Source: Alphaproteobacteria bacterium
GTDB taxonomy: Bacteria > Pseudomonadota > Alphaproteobacteria > Rhizobiales > Beijerinckiaceae
Length of the DNA: 6,570 bases
Assembly: GCA_009920595.1 (NCBI GenBank)
Contig: RFZR01000093.1
Location: 1-6,570, forward strand
Direction of reading: 5' to 3'
The notes under the pieces are model-generated. The model saw only the letters and a program-made list of their open reading frames with translations. It searched no databases and had not been told where the DNA came from. Positions 1 through 5,629 of the stretch are shown here, piece by piece. Made by a program: the position numbers and the translations under genes. Position 1 is the first letter of the stretch, and each line of letters starts with the position of its first letter.

Positions 1-2
1 AG

Positions 3-206
3 TATGTTCATGTCAACTTTACCTTCTTGGAACCTGAAAAAATGGACAAAAAGGCAAGAACAATGAATCTCCAAGAGGGAACGGGGGAACTACGTCAGGC
101 CATTTTCAAAACAAAATCGAAAACTGCATTTAGCATGAACATCATTCAAAGCCCTTCGAATGGGCGATGTGGGGGAACTGATCTCGTATTCGAGCTGGGC
201 AAATAA
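3..206 (+). CDS. C-terminal part of an unrecognised protein, cut by the left window edge
   Basis: One frame is open from the first full codon at position 3 to a TAA at 204-206, giving 67 residues that end in ...GGTDLVFELGK. It is the only one of the six frames open across the whole stretch. I do not recognise the protein. The visible part mixes charged residues (a Lys/Glu/Arg-rich middle around residues 10-40) with a Gly/Asn/Ser-rich turn region before the end; no membrane segment or known motif is apparent. It uses AGA, CTA, GTA, GGA and repeated ACA codons, which the other genes in the window mostly avoid, so it may be acquired DNA. It converges on tRNA-Thr, and the stop lies 15 bases before that tRNA's terminator. 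An open stretch of this length could still arise by chance, so confidence is moderate. Confidence 0.4.
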   Translation, partial: YVHVNFTFLEPEKMDKKARTMNLQEGTGELRQAIFKTKSKTAFSMNIIQSPSNGRCGGTDLVFELGK

Positions 207-214
207 CGAATACG
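185..214. repeat. 8-bp perfect inverted repeat at the end of the left-edge reading frame
   Basis: CGTATTCG at 185-192 is matched by its reverse complement CGAATACG at 207-214, leaving a 14-base loop. It spans the last codons and the stop of the left-edge frame. No T tract follows on either strand, so it is not a standard intrinsic terminator. It could be a transcript-end hairpin, a protein-binding site, or chance. Confidence 0.5.
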
Positions 215-220
215 TCAACG

Positions 221-246
221 CAAAAAGCCCCGCATGAACAGGGCTT
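221..246 (-). terminator. Intrinsic terminator of tRNA-Thr
   Basis: Read on the minus strand, the stem AGCCCTG pairs with CGGGGCT (7 pairs including one G-T wobble; plus-strand 226-232 and 239-245) around the six-base loop TTCATG, and runs straight into TTTTT. It begins about 25 bases after the tRNA-Thr CCA end, in the right orientation to stop that transcript. The plus strand has no matching T tract, so it should act mainly on the tRNA transcript. Confidence 0.8.
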
Positions 247-270
247 GTCGTAATCTCATGAAAAATCAAC

Positions 271-345
<75 letters not shown>

Positions 346-352
346 ATTGGGC

Positions 353-388
353 GCCATCCGATAATCGGCCCCAAAGAGCGGGCGACAA
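353..388 (-). promoter_or_regulatory. Probable promoter of tRNA-Thr
   Basis: On the minus strand a TTGTCG box (plus-strand 383-388) is separated by exactly 17 bases from ATTATC (plus-strand 360-365), fitting a housekeeping sigma promoter. The -10 box ends 14 bases before the mature tRNA, so the leader would be about seven bases, typical of a tRNA gene. The -10 box sits inside the 11-base palindrome CCGATAATCGG (358-368), which could be a regulatory site or chance. Confidence 0.5.
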
Positions 389-637
389 GCTGATCGCACG
401 CGTGAAGCGGCGCGGGTATGCCATACGGGGTGCGGCGAGGCAAGCCACGGGGCCGCTGCAATGGCTCTAAGGCTTTCGGCTCTTCAACGCGGCAAGGGGA
501 TGACACCTCGAACAAGCCGTTGCGGGCTTGCCAAGTCGCGGCCAATCGGCCAAGAGGCATCATCCGGCGCAGACTTTACGATGATTGAGTGCGTTTAGGC
601 TGTTGCCTTCCTTATTTTTACACTTTTCCTGTCCCAA
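389..637. other. Stretch with no supported gene
   Basis: Between the tRNA-Thr promoter and the small gene at 638, reading frames are short, lack ribosome sites, or are shadows of the tRNA. A promoter for the murA cluster would be expected near 560-637, but I see no pair of boxes with good spacing. The segment 601-635 is unusually rich in T and C compared with its surroundings. Confidence 0.4.
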
Positions 638-817
638 ATGCCAAAAGACATTCGGAAATCGCGATTTGAAGCTGCCGCGGCAGCTTTGCGTGAAAATTTG
701 AAACGCCGGAAGGCCCAGAGCCGCGGTCGGGCGGAGCATGGGTCGGACCCCGGGCGGGAGTCGTCGGCCGGTCCTTCTGGCCATGAAACCGCCACCACCC
801 CGCGCGATACGCCTTAA
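638..817 (+). CDS. Small basic protein encoded just before murA
   Basis: An ATG at 638 opens a 59-residue frame ending at TAA 815-817, 25 bases before murA. Residues 1-31 are strongly basic and helix-prone: an alanine run at about 12-16 followed by LRENLKRRKAQSRGR at about 17-31. The remainder is polar and low in complexity (Ser, Gly, Thr, Pro). I recall short proteins with this Arg/Lys-rich LRxNLKRRKAQxRGR signature in Rhizobiales genomes, including next to murA, but I know of no established function; nucleic-acid binding is only a guess from the charge. No clear ribosome site precedes the ATG, and the upstream bases are T/C-rich. The frame is open back to 599, but no better start is visible. 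It shares the murA direction and is probably co-transcribed. The 5' part of the gene carries two abutting palindromes (656-686). It could instead be a structured murA leader with only an incidental frame. Confidence 0.6.
   Translation: MPKDIRKSRFEAAAAALRENLKRRKAQSRGRAEHGSDPGRESSAGPSGHETATTPRDTP
656..686. repeat. Two abutting perfect palindromes, 12 bp and 18 bp
   Basis: AAATCGCGATTT at 656-667 and AAGCTGCCGCGGCAGCTT at 669-686 are each identical to their own reverse complement and are separated by a single G. In RNA the second can form a seven-pair stem with a CGCG loop, and two G-U pairs could extend it. Neither is followed by a T tract. They lie in codons 7-17 of the small gene before murA, about 157 bases upstream of the murA start. 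Confidence 0.75.
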
Positions 818-842
818 AAGACGAGACAAAGAAAAAGAGATC

Positions 843-2138
843 ATGGATCGAATTAAGATCACCGGCGGTCGCCCGCTTGAAGGCATAATCCCCATCTCAG
901 GCGCAAAAAATGCCGCGCTGCCTCTGATGATCGCGAGCATTCTCACGCGCGAAACTTTGACGCTGCATAATGTGCCGCGCCTCTCGGATGTGCGTTTGCT
1001 TATGCGCATTTTGGGCAATCATGGCGTTGATGCCGCGATCAGTGGCAAACGTCTCGGCCAATCCGAAGAGAGTGGCGAAACCATTACGCTTTCCGCGCGT
1101 GACATAGTGGACACCACTGCGCCTTATGAACTTGTCTCGCGCATGCGAGCGAGTTTCTGGGTCATTGCGCCAATGCTGGCGCGTATGGGGGAAGCGCGCG
1201 TGTCGCTTCCCGGCGGCTGTGCGATTGGTACAAGACCAGTGGATCTTCTTTTGATGGCGCTCGAAAAACTCGGCGCTGATATTGAAATTGATTCCGGCTA
1301 TGTCATCGCCAAAGCGCCGAAAGGTTTGAAAGGCGGTAAAATCGATTTTCCGAAAGTCACAGTTGGTGGCACGCATGTCGCGTTGATGGCGGCAAGTTTG
1401 GCCGATGGCACAACGATTATCGACAACGCCGCGCGCGAACCGGAAATCACCGATCTTGCGGAATGCCTCACAAAAATGGGCGCGAAGATTGAAGGTGCAG
1501 GCACATCGCGCATCATGATTGAAGGTGTGTCACGTCTTGATGGTGCACATCACACAGTTCTGCCTGATCGTATTGAGACCGGCACCTATGCGATTGCGGT
1601 GGCGATGACGGGTGGCAATGTCTTGCTCGAAGGGGCGCGCGCTGATTTGTTGCAAAACGCGCTTGATCATCTTGAAAAGACAGGCGCAAAAATTGACAGA
1701 GAGCCCAATGGCATTCGTGTATCGCGTGCCCCAGGACTGCTCGCGCCTGTTGATGTTACCACTGAACCGTTCCCCGGTTTTCCGACCGATCTTCAAGCAC
1801 AATTCATGGCCCTCATGACGCGGGCAAGCGGGCCGTCGCGTATTCATGAAACCATTTTCGAAAATCGTTTCATGCATGTACAGGAACTTGCGCGGCTTGG
1901 CGCGCAGATCAAGCTTGAAGGCGATGTGGCGATTGTCAAAGGTCAAAGCCGTTTGAAGGGCGCACCGGTTATGGCCACGGATTTACGCGCTTCTGTATCC
2001 TTGATTGTTGCGGCGCTCGTTGCCGAAGGCACAACCACGGTGAACCGTGTTTATCATCTTGACCGCGGCTTTGAAGCGCTTGAGAAAAAGCTCGGCCGGT
2101 GCGGCGCCGAAATTGAACGGATCTCGGGCGAAGGCTGA
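843..2138 (+). CDS. murA: UDP-N-acetylglucosamine 1-carboxyvinyltransferase (MurA)
   Basis: MurA transfers enolpyruvate from phosphoenolpyruvate to UDP-N-acetylglucosamine, the first committed cytoplasmic step of peptidoglycan synthesis and the target of fosfomycin. The frame gives 431 residues, close to the usual 419-430, folding as the two-lobed EPSP-synthase type. Key residues are present: Lys22-Asn23 in SGAKNAALP, the catalytic Cys126 in LPGGCAIGTRPVD (so fosfomycin can bind it), Asp316 in GFPTD, Arg382 in TDLRAS and Arg408 in HLDRGFE, matching E. coli K22, C115, D305, R371 and R397. I chose ATG 843 because MDRIKITGGRPLEG is the normal MurA start. The frame is open further upstream, but that extension overlaps the small gene in another frame and has no MurA character. 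The ribosome site is weak (AAGAG at 835-839, close to the start). It follows the small gene by 25 bases and leads the DUF2948-hisD genes. A near-perfect 30-bp palindrome lies in the conserved ETIFENRFMH codons. Confidence 0.97.
   Translation: MDRIKITGGRPLEGIIPISGAKNAALPLMIASILTRETLTLHNVPRLSDVRLLMRILGNHGVDAAISGKRLGQSEESGETITLSARDIVDTTAPYELVSRMRASFWVIAPMLARMGEARVSLPGGCAIGTRPVDLLLMALEKLGADIEIDSGYVIAKAPKGLKGGKIDFPKVTVGGTHVALMAASLADGTTIIDNAAREPEITDLAECLTKMGAKIEGAGTSRIMIEGVSRLDGAHHTVLPDRIETGTYAIAVAMTGGNVLLEGARADLLQNALDHLEKTGAKIDREPNGIRVSRAPGLLAPVDVTTEPFPGFPTDLQAQFMALMTRASGPSRIHETIFENRFMHVQELARLGAQIKLEGDVAIVKGQSRLKGAPVMATDLRASVSLIVAALVAEGTTTVNRVYHLDRGFEALEKKLGRCGAEIERISGEG
1845..1874. repeat. 30-bp near-perfect palindrome inside murA
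   Basis: The two 15-base halves, centred between 1859 and 1860, are complementary at every position except one C-C pair (1853/1866). The outer arms are CATGAAAC and GTTTCATG, and the inner core is ATTTTCGAAAAT. It encodes the conserved MurA motif HETIFENRFM, so protein constraint explains part of the symmetry. Confidence 0.8.
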
Positions 2139-2164
2139 TCCGATCCGCGTTATATCTCATACGT

Positions 2165-2192
2165 AGAGACCAAGGTCTAAATCAGAGACCAA
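2165..2192. repeat. Paired 9-bp direct repeats with an inverted half-site after murA
   Basis: AGAGACCAA occurs at 2165-2173 and again at 2184-2192, offset by 19 bases (nearly two helical turns). GGTCT at 2174-2178 lies between them and can pair with either AGACC copy, so two mutually exclusive small hairpins are possible. It lies in the gap after murA, about 93 bases before the DUF2948 start. This could be a regulator site, a weak attenuating structure, or chance. Confidence 0.45.
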
Positions 2193-2284
2193 ACTCGGGA
2201 TTTGCAGGCCGGGCCAAGGCATGATTTATGACCGCGATAGACGGAGCCCACGCCTTTTGGCGCGGGCAAGGAATGGTTCCAGCG

Positions 2285-2659
2285 ATGAAAATGGCGGCCT
2301 TGGATGCGGAAGACCTGATCGTGCTGTCGAGCTTGCTCGAGGGCGCGCGGTTCAACGTGTCTGATATGACCTACCAATCGCGTGAACAGAGATTTGTAAC
2401 CGTGCTCACGCGTAAAGACGATCCATCGCATTCTCCTTCAATTGCTGCGGGCCTCCATTTTGATCGCGTAACAAAGGTTCAATCCATCAGCCTGCCGCCA
2501 CGCGGGTCAAACACCGCTCTCACTCTCATCGGCATTATGTTTAATCCGGCTGAACCTCCTTCTGGCCATGTCATTCTTGCTTTTGAAGGGGATATCGCCA
2601 TCAAATTAACAGTTGAGTGTCTTGAAGTAGCGCTCTCCGATCTTTTGCCAAAGACCTGA
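2285..2659 (+). CDS. DUF2948 family protein
   Basis: This 124-residue protein matches the conserved uncharacterised DUF2948 family as I remember it. The N-terminus MAALDAEDLIVLSSLLEGA corresponds to the family's LKLxALDxEDLxVxSAHLQDA opening. It then shows a QRFVTVLTR strand, LHFDRVTKVQS in the middle, a SGHVILAFEGDIAIKLTVECLE stretch in two strands, and LSDL near the end. No signal peptide or membrane segment is seen, so it should be cytosolic. Its role is unknown; it stands between murA and hisD as in other Rhizobiales. The start is uncertain. ATG 2285 fits the family N-terminus and has AAGGA at 2268-2272, rather far away at 12 bases. ATG 2273 adds four residues. ATG 2228 has AAGG at 2216-2219 with good spacing and would add 19 residues that do not look like the family. 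The stop is 12 bases before hisD. Confidence 0.85.
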   Translation: MKMAALDAEDLIVLSSLLEGARFNVSDMTYQSREQRFVTVLTRKDDPSHSPSIAAGLHFDRVTKVQSISLPPRGSNTALTLIGIMFNPAEPPSGHVILAFEGDIAIKLTVECLEVALSDLLPKT

Positions 2660-2671
2660 AAGGGTATTGTT

Positions 2672-3967
2672 GTGGTCAAACGACTTAACTCTTCCGATCC
2701 GACTTTTGAAAAAGATTTCGTATCGCTTCTCGTGACCAAACGCGAAGTGTCGGAAGATGTTGATCACGCGGTTGCCGCCATCATTGCGGACGTGATCGCG
2801 CGCGGTGATGATGCGCTTGCCGATTATACAAAGCGCTTTGATCAGTTCGATCCAGCAACAAAAACTTTGCGAGTGAGCGAAGATGAAATCAATGCCGCAG
2901 AAGTCGCTTGTTCGAAGCCAGCGCTTGACGCGTTACGCGTTGCGCATGATCGCATCAAATCTCATCATACACGTCAAATACCCAAAGATGATCGCTACAC
3001 AGATGCGCTGGGCGTTACGCTCGGTCATCGCTGGACGGCCATTGAAGCGGTGGGTCTTTATGTGCCAGGCGGCACGGCAAGCTATCCCTCTTCCGTTTTG
3101 ATGAATGCGGTGCCCGCGCGCGTCGCCGGTGTGCCGCGCATTGTGATGGTGGTTCCCGCACCAAAGGGTGAGATCAATCCACTTGTTCTTGCGGCTGCAA
3201 AGCTTGCAGGCGTTGATGAAATCTATCGTATTGGTGGCGCGCAAGCCGTGGCAGCGCTTGCCTATGGCACAGCCATGATCAAACCCGTTGCGAAAATTGT
3301 TGGCCCCGGTAACGCCTATGTCGCCGCAGCGAAACGTCGCGTATTCGGAACAGTTGGCATTGATATGATCGCTGGTCCTTCCGAAGTCGTAATCATGGCG
3401 GATGAAAGTGCTAATCCTGATTGGGTTGCAGCCGATCTTCTTGCACAAGCGGAACATGATGTGGCTGCGCAATCGATTTTGGTCACATCATCTTCAAAGC
3501 TTGCTGACGCGGTTGAAAAAGCGGTTGATCATCAATTGAAATTATTGGCGCGCGGCGAGATTGCCGGTCGCAGCTGGCAGGATCATGGCGCGATCATCAA
3601 AGTGGCATCACTTAGAGACTCCATCGCGCTTGTTGATCGCTTAGCGCCCGAACATCTCGAAATCGAAGCAGATGATGCTGAACAACTTGCAGCAGCGATC
3701 CGCAATGCGGGCGCAATTTTTCTAGGCGCGCATACGCCGGAAGCGATTGGCGATTATGTCGGCGGGTCAAACCATGTGCTGCCCACCGCACGTTCCGCGC
3801 GCTTTTCGTCTGGGCTTGGCGTTCTTGATTTTATGAAACGCACATCGATTTTGTCTTGCACGCCGGACTCACTTCGCGCTTTGGCCCCTTCCGCTCTGGC
3901 TCTTGCTGAAAGCGAAGGACTCGGTGCCCATGCGCGCTCGGTCGCAATCCGATTAAATCTGGAGTGA
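2672..3967 (+). CDS. hisD: Histidinol dehydrogenase (HisD)
   Basis: HisD is the zinc- and NAD-dependent cytosolic enzyme that oxidises L-histidinol through the aldehyde to L-histidine, the last two reactions of histidine synthesis. The 431 residues match the usual length. Visible signatures in order are AVGLYVPGGTASYPSSVLM at about 126-144, GGAQAVAALAYGT at 188-200, KIVGPGNAYV at 208-217, and the family signature region from about 229 to 262 (DMIAGPSEVVIMAD through AQAEHD). Zinc ligands are Gln259, His262, Asp361 (GDYVGGSNHVLPT) and His420 (GLGAHA). The catalytic pair is Glu327-His328 in LAPEHLE. These correspond to E. coli Q259, H262, D360, H419, E326 and H327, so the enzyme looks active. 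The start is a GTG at 2672, with AAAGGG (2659-2664) spaced seven bases before it. It follows the DUF2948 gene by 12 bases and precedes the UPF0262 gene by 9, so it is co-transcribed. No other his gene is in the window. Confidence 0.98.
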   Translation: MVKRLNSSDPTFEKDFVSLLVTKREVSEDVDHAVAAIIADVIARGDDALADYTKRFDQFDPATKTLRVSEDEINAAEVACSKPALDALRVAHDRIKSHHTRQIPKDDRYTDALGVTLGHRWTAIEAVGLYVPGGTASYPSSVLMNAVPARVAGVPRIVMVVPAPKGEINPLVLAAAKLAGVDEIYRIGGAQAVAALAYGTAMIKPVAKIVGPGNAYVAAAKRRVFGTVGIDMIAGPSEVVIMADESANPDWVAADLLAQAEHDVAAQSILVTSSSKLADAVEKAVDHQLKLLARGEIAGRSWQDHGAIIKVASLRDSIALVDRLAPEHLEIEADDAEQLAAAIRNAGAIFLGAHTPEAIGDYVGGSNHVLPTARSARFSSGLGVLDFMKRTSILSCTPDSLRALAPSALALAESEGLGAHARSVAIRLNLE

Positions 3968-3976
3968 CGGCGGATT

Positions 3977-4456
3977 ATGAGTCAGGATCCGAGACATCGC
4001 CTCGTTTCTGTGACGCTTGATGAAGCATCGATCGGTCGCGCCGGTACTGAACAGGAACATGAGCGCGCAATCGCCATTTATGACCTCATTGAATCTAATC
4101 AATTCATCATCCCAGATCATGACGGTGGGCCTTATTCTCTCATCGTAAGTCTCATCACCAATAAATTGGCACTTGAAATCAAAGATCAAGGTGGAGCGCC
4201 CGTTATCATTCATATCTTGTCACTCACGCCCTTTCGCCGTGTCATCAAAGATTATTTCTTGATCTGCGAAAGCTATTATAACGCCATCCGCTCTGCATCT
4301 CCTTCACAAATTGAGGCCATTGATATGGGGCGTCGTGGACTTCACAACGAAGCCGCGCAACTTCTCATTGATCGCCTAGAGGGCAAGATCACCATCGATT
4401 TTGACACAGCACGACGTTTGTTCACATTGATCTCCTCTTTGCATTGGAAAGGGTGA
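3977..4456 (+). CDS. UPF0262 family protein
   Basis: This 159-residue protein matches the UPF0262 family, an alphaproteobacterial group of unknown function. Recognisable conserved blocks are EHERAIAIYDLIESNQF at about 27-43, DDGGPY-like DHDGGPYSLIVSLI at about 47-60, ILSLTPFRRVIKDYFLICES at about 80-99, and PSQIEAIDMGRRGLHNEAAQ at about 109-128. The end, DFDTARRLFTLISSLHWKG, is equally typical. There is no signal peptide or transmembrane segment, so it is probably a soluble cytosolic protein. ATG 3977 follows the hisD stop by nine bases, with GGAG (3961-3964) in the last hisD codons as ribosome site. The tight linkage to hisD and the following phosphatase is the usual arrangement, but gives no proven role. 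The family call is firm; the function is unknown. Confidence 0.93.
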   Translation: MSQDPRHRLVSVTLDEASIGRAGTEQEHERAIAIYDLIESNQFIIPDHDGGPYSLIVSLITNKLALEIKDQGGAPVIIHILSLTPFRRVIKDYFLICESYYNAIRSASPSQIEAIDMGRRGLHNEAAQLLIDRLEGKITIDFDTARRLFTLISSLHWKG

Positions 4457-4462
4457 ACACGC

Positions 4463-4906
4463 GTGGTGACGGAGCATCGCGGAAAAATTCAGGCAGTATT
4501 ATTTGCCTGCGCGATGAATGCGATCCGGTCTCCCATGGCAGAAGCCATTGCCAGACATTACTTTGGTAAGACCCATTTCATTCAATCCGCGGGCATCCGC
4601 AAAGGCGACATTGATGGATTCACGGTCGCTGTTCTTGCCGAAATCGGCATTGATGCCAAAGATCACAAACCCCATACGCTTGACGAGCTCGCCGAATGGG
4701 AGGGACTGAATTTCGATTTGATTGTTACCTTAAGTCCTGAAGCGCATCATACCGCGCTAGAACTCACACGCACGCTTGCGGTTGATGTCATCTATTGGCC
4801 CACGATGGATCCATCCATGATCGAAGGCAGCCGCGAGGAAAAACTTGAAGCCTATCGCGCGGTGCGTGAAAAACTGACCGAACAAATTCTTGGCTTGCTC
4901 AGATAG
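4463..4906 (+). CDS. Low-molecular-weight protein tyrosine phosphatase-like protein
   Basis: This 147-residue cytosolic protein has the low-molecular-weight tyrosine phosphatase / ArsC-like fold. The phosphate-binding loop is CAMNAIRS: nucleophile Cys16, five residues, then Arg22 and Ser23. The general acid is probably Asp116 in WPTMDPS, matching the family's DP loop, and the SAGI and DxKxHxP elements (about 42-72) also fit. It should hydrolyse phosphotyrosine or a small phosphorylated substrate through a cysteine-phosphate intermediate; arsenate reduction by relatives is known, but no ars gene is nearby. The start is GTG 4463, one of two adjacent GTGs, with GGAAAGGG (4446-4453) spaced nine bases before it. 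It begins six bases after the UPF0262 stop, so the two are co-transcribed and possibly translationally coupled. In the rhizobial clusters I remember, infA and maf follow; here the next gene is on the opposite strand, six bases beyond the stop. Confidence 0.9.
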   Translation: MVTEHRGKIQAVLFACAMNAIRSPMAEAIARHYFGKTHFIQSAGIRKGDIDGFTVAVLAEIGIDAKDHKPHTLDELAEWEGLNFDLIVTLSPEAHHTALELTRTLAVDVIYWPTMDPSMIEGSREEKLEAYRAVREKLTEQILGLLR

Positions 4907-4912
4907 TTGCGC

Positions 4913-5629
4913 CTATTCGCGTCTCAAGACGCGATCAATCAGCCAATCGCCCCATGAATTTGTTTTAAATTCACGCTCAAGTGCGGAAGGATCATAAATC
5001 GTTTCAACCCAGGTTTGAAACGAAATGCCTTTTTCCAATCCCTCACGACGATAGCGTTCAAAAAATTCATCAAGAATGCCCGTCTTGGCAAATTTGAAAT
5101 GGCCATAACGCCAAGAAAGTTGGCGAAGCGCTTCATCAAGCGGGCGTTTTTCATGAACAAGCAAATAAAGTGCGGACATAAAGCCCGCGCGATCTGCACC
5201 TGATTTGCAATGCGCGAGCGCCGGATATTCAAGACTCTCAAAAAACTTTGCTGCCGAGGCGATCCGCTCGCGATCCGGTGCGCCGCGCGAGCGCAGCACA
5301 AAATCGACAAGGACCAGCCCTTTTGATTCGCAGACCTCACGCTCGAGTGGCCAAGAGCCGAATTCACGACCACCACGCAGATTGACGATGGTCTTGATCC
5401 CGTCCCGCGCCGCCTGCCGCAATTGTCCGGGCGTGGGCTGGGCCGCGCGCCAGAATTTGTGCGAAACGGGGTGTAAATTGAGATAAATGAAGCGAAAAAT
5501 GCCGTGATCGACAAAAACCATATGCACCCATGCGCGGAAACGCCGCCAAAGCGTATTCAGCGGCTTGTTCCAGCGGGCAACGCTGCGGCGTCGCCGTTGT
5601 TCTCGCTGTTCTTGAGTGCTCAATTTCAT
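4913..5629 (-). CDS. Dual-specificity/tyrosine phosphatase family protein
   Basis: The minus-strand frame gives 238 residues from ATG 5629. The active-site signature is HCKSGADRAG, with nucleophile Cys141 (codon at 5207-5209) and Arg147 in the C-x5-R pattern of cysteine phosphatases. Upstream lie WRAAQPTPGQL at about 61-71 and KTIVNLRGGRE at about 79-89, typical of the bacterial branch, and downstream LSWRYGHFKFAKTGILDEFFERY at about 171-193. Asp119 in APDRERI is a candidate general acid. The N-terminus is very basic (REQRRRRSVARW) and followed by an aromatic, partly hydrophobic stretch (about 30-52), which may favour a membrane surface or acidic partner; no clear signal peptide is present. 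The substrate is unknown: protein, lipid or inositol phosphates are possible. An upstream ATG at 5734 would add 35 residues that do not resemble the family. No strong ribosome site is seen at 5629. It converges on the other phosphatase and diverges from the oxygenase gene. Confidence 0.88.
   Translation of the reverse strand: MKLSTQEQREQRRRRSVARWNKPLNTLWRRFRAWVHMVFVDHGIFRFIYLNLHPVSHKFWRAAQPTPGQLRQAARDGIKTIVNLRGGREFGSWPLEREVCESKGLVLVDFVLRSRGAPDRERIASAAKFFESLEYPALAHCKSGADRAGFMSALYLLVHEKRPLDEALRQLSWRYGHFKFAKTGILDEFFERYRREGLEKGISFQTWVETIYDPSALEREFKTNSWGDWLIDRVLRRE
4918..4933. repeat. Perfect 7-bp inverted repeat at the convergent phosphatase junction
   Basis: CGCGTCT at 4918-4924 and AGACGCG at 4927-4933 are separated by CA; as RNA this is a six-pair stem with a TCAA loop. 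It lies in the last codons of the minus-strand phosphatase, 12 bases past the stop of the plus-strand one. It is in position to end both transcripts, but no T tract follows on either strand. Confidence 0.5.
4999..5023. repeat. 9-bp perfect inverted repeat within the phosphatase gene
   Basis: TCGTTTCAA at 4999-5007 and TTGAAACGA at 5015-5023 pair without mismatch around a seven-base loop (CCCAGGT). It is in the C-terminal coding part of the minus-strand phosphatase. It shares the TGAAAC core with the palindrome in murA. No function can be assigned. Confidence 0.6.

Noticed and set aside
78..180. GGAAC motifs resembling the -35 box of general-stress (EcfG) promoters
   Set aside because: None has a CGTT-like -10 element 16-17 bases downstream, and they lie inside the left-edge reading frame.
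500..598. 32-codon plus-strand frame in phase with the small gene but ending at TAG 596-598
   Set aside because: No ribosome site at a proper distance and no recognisable residues; suppression of the TAG is not supported.
738..842. 35-residue N-terminal extension of MurA from ATG 738
   Set aside because: It does not resemble MurA, overlaps the small gene at 638-817 in another frame, and the normal MurA N-terminus begins exactly at 843.
560..1018. 152-residue minus-strand frame across the murA start
   Set aside because: It is antisense to the small gene and murA, has no recognisable domain and no ribosome site.
1530..1946. 138-residue minus-strand frame containing MHETIFENGFM
   Set aside because: It is antisense to murA; the MurA-like peptide is caused by the palindrome at 1845-1874, not by a second gene.
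2933..3472. 179-residue minus-strand frame within hisD
   Set aside because: It is antisense to an intact hisD, with composition rich in His, Cys and Arg typical of shadow frames.
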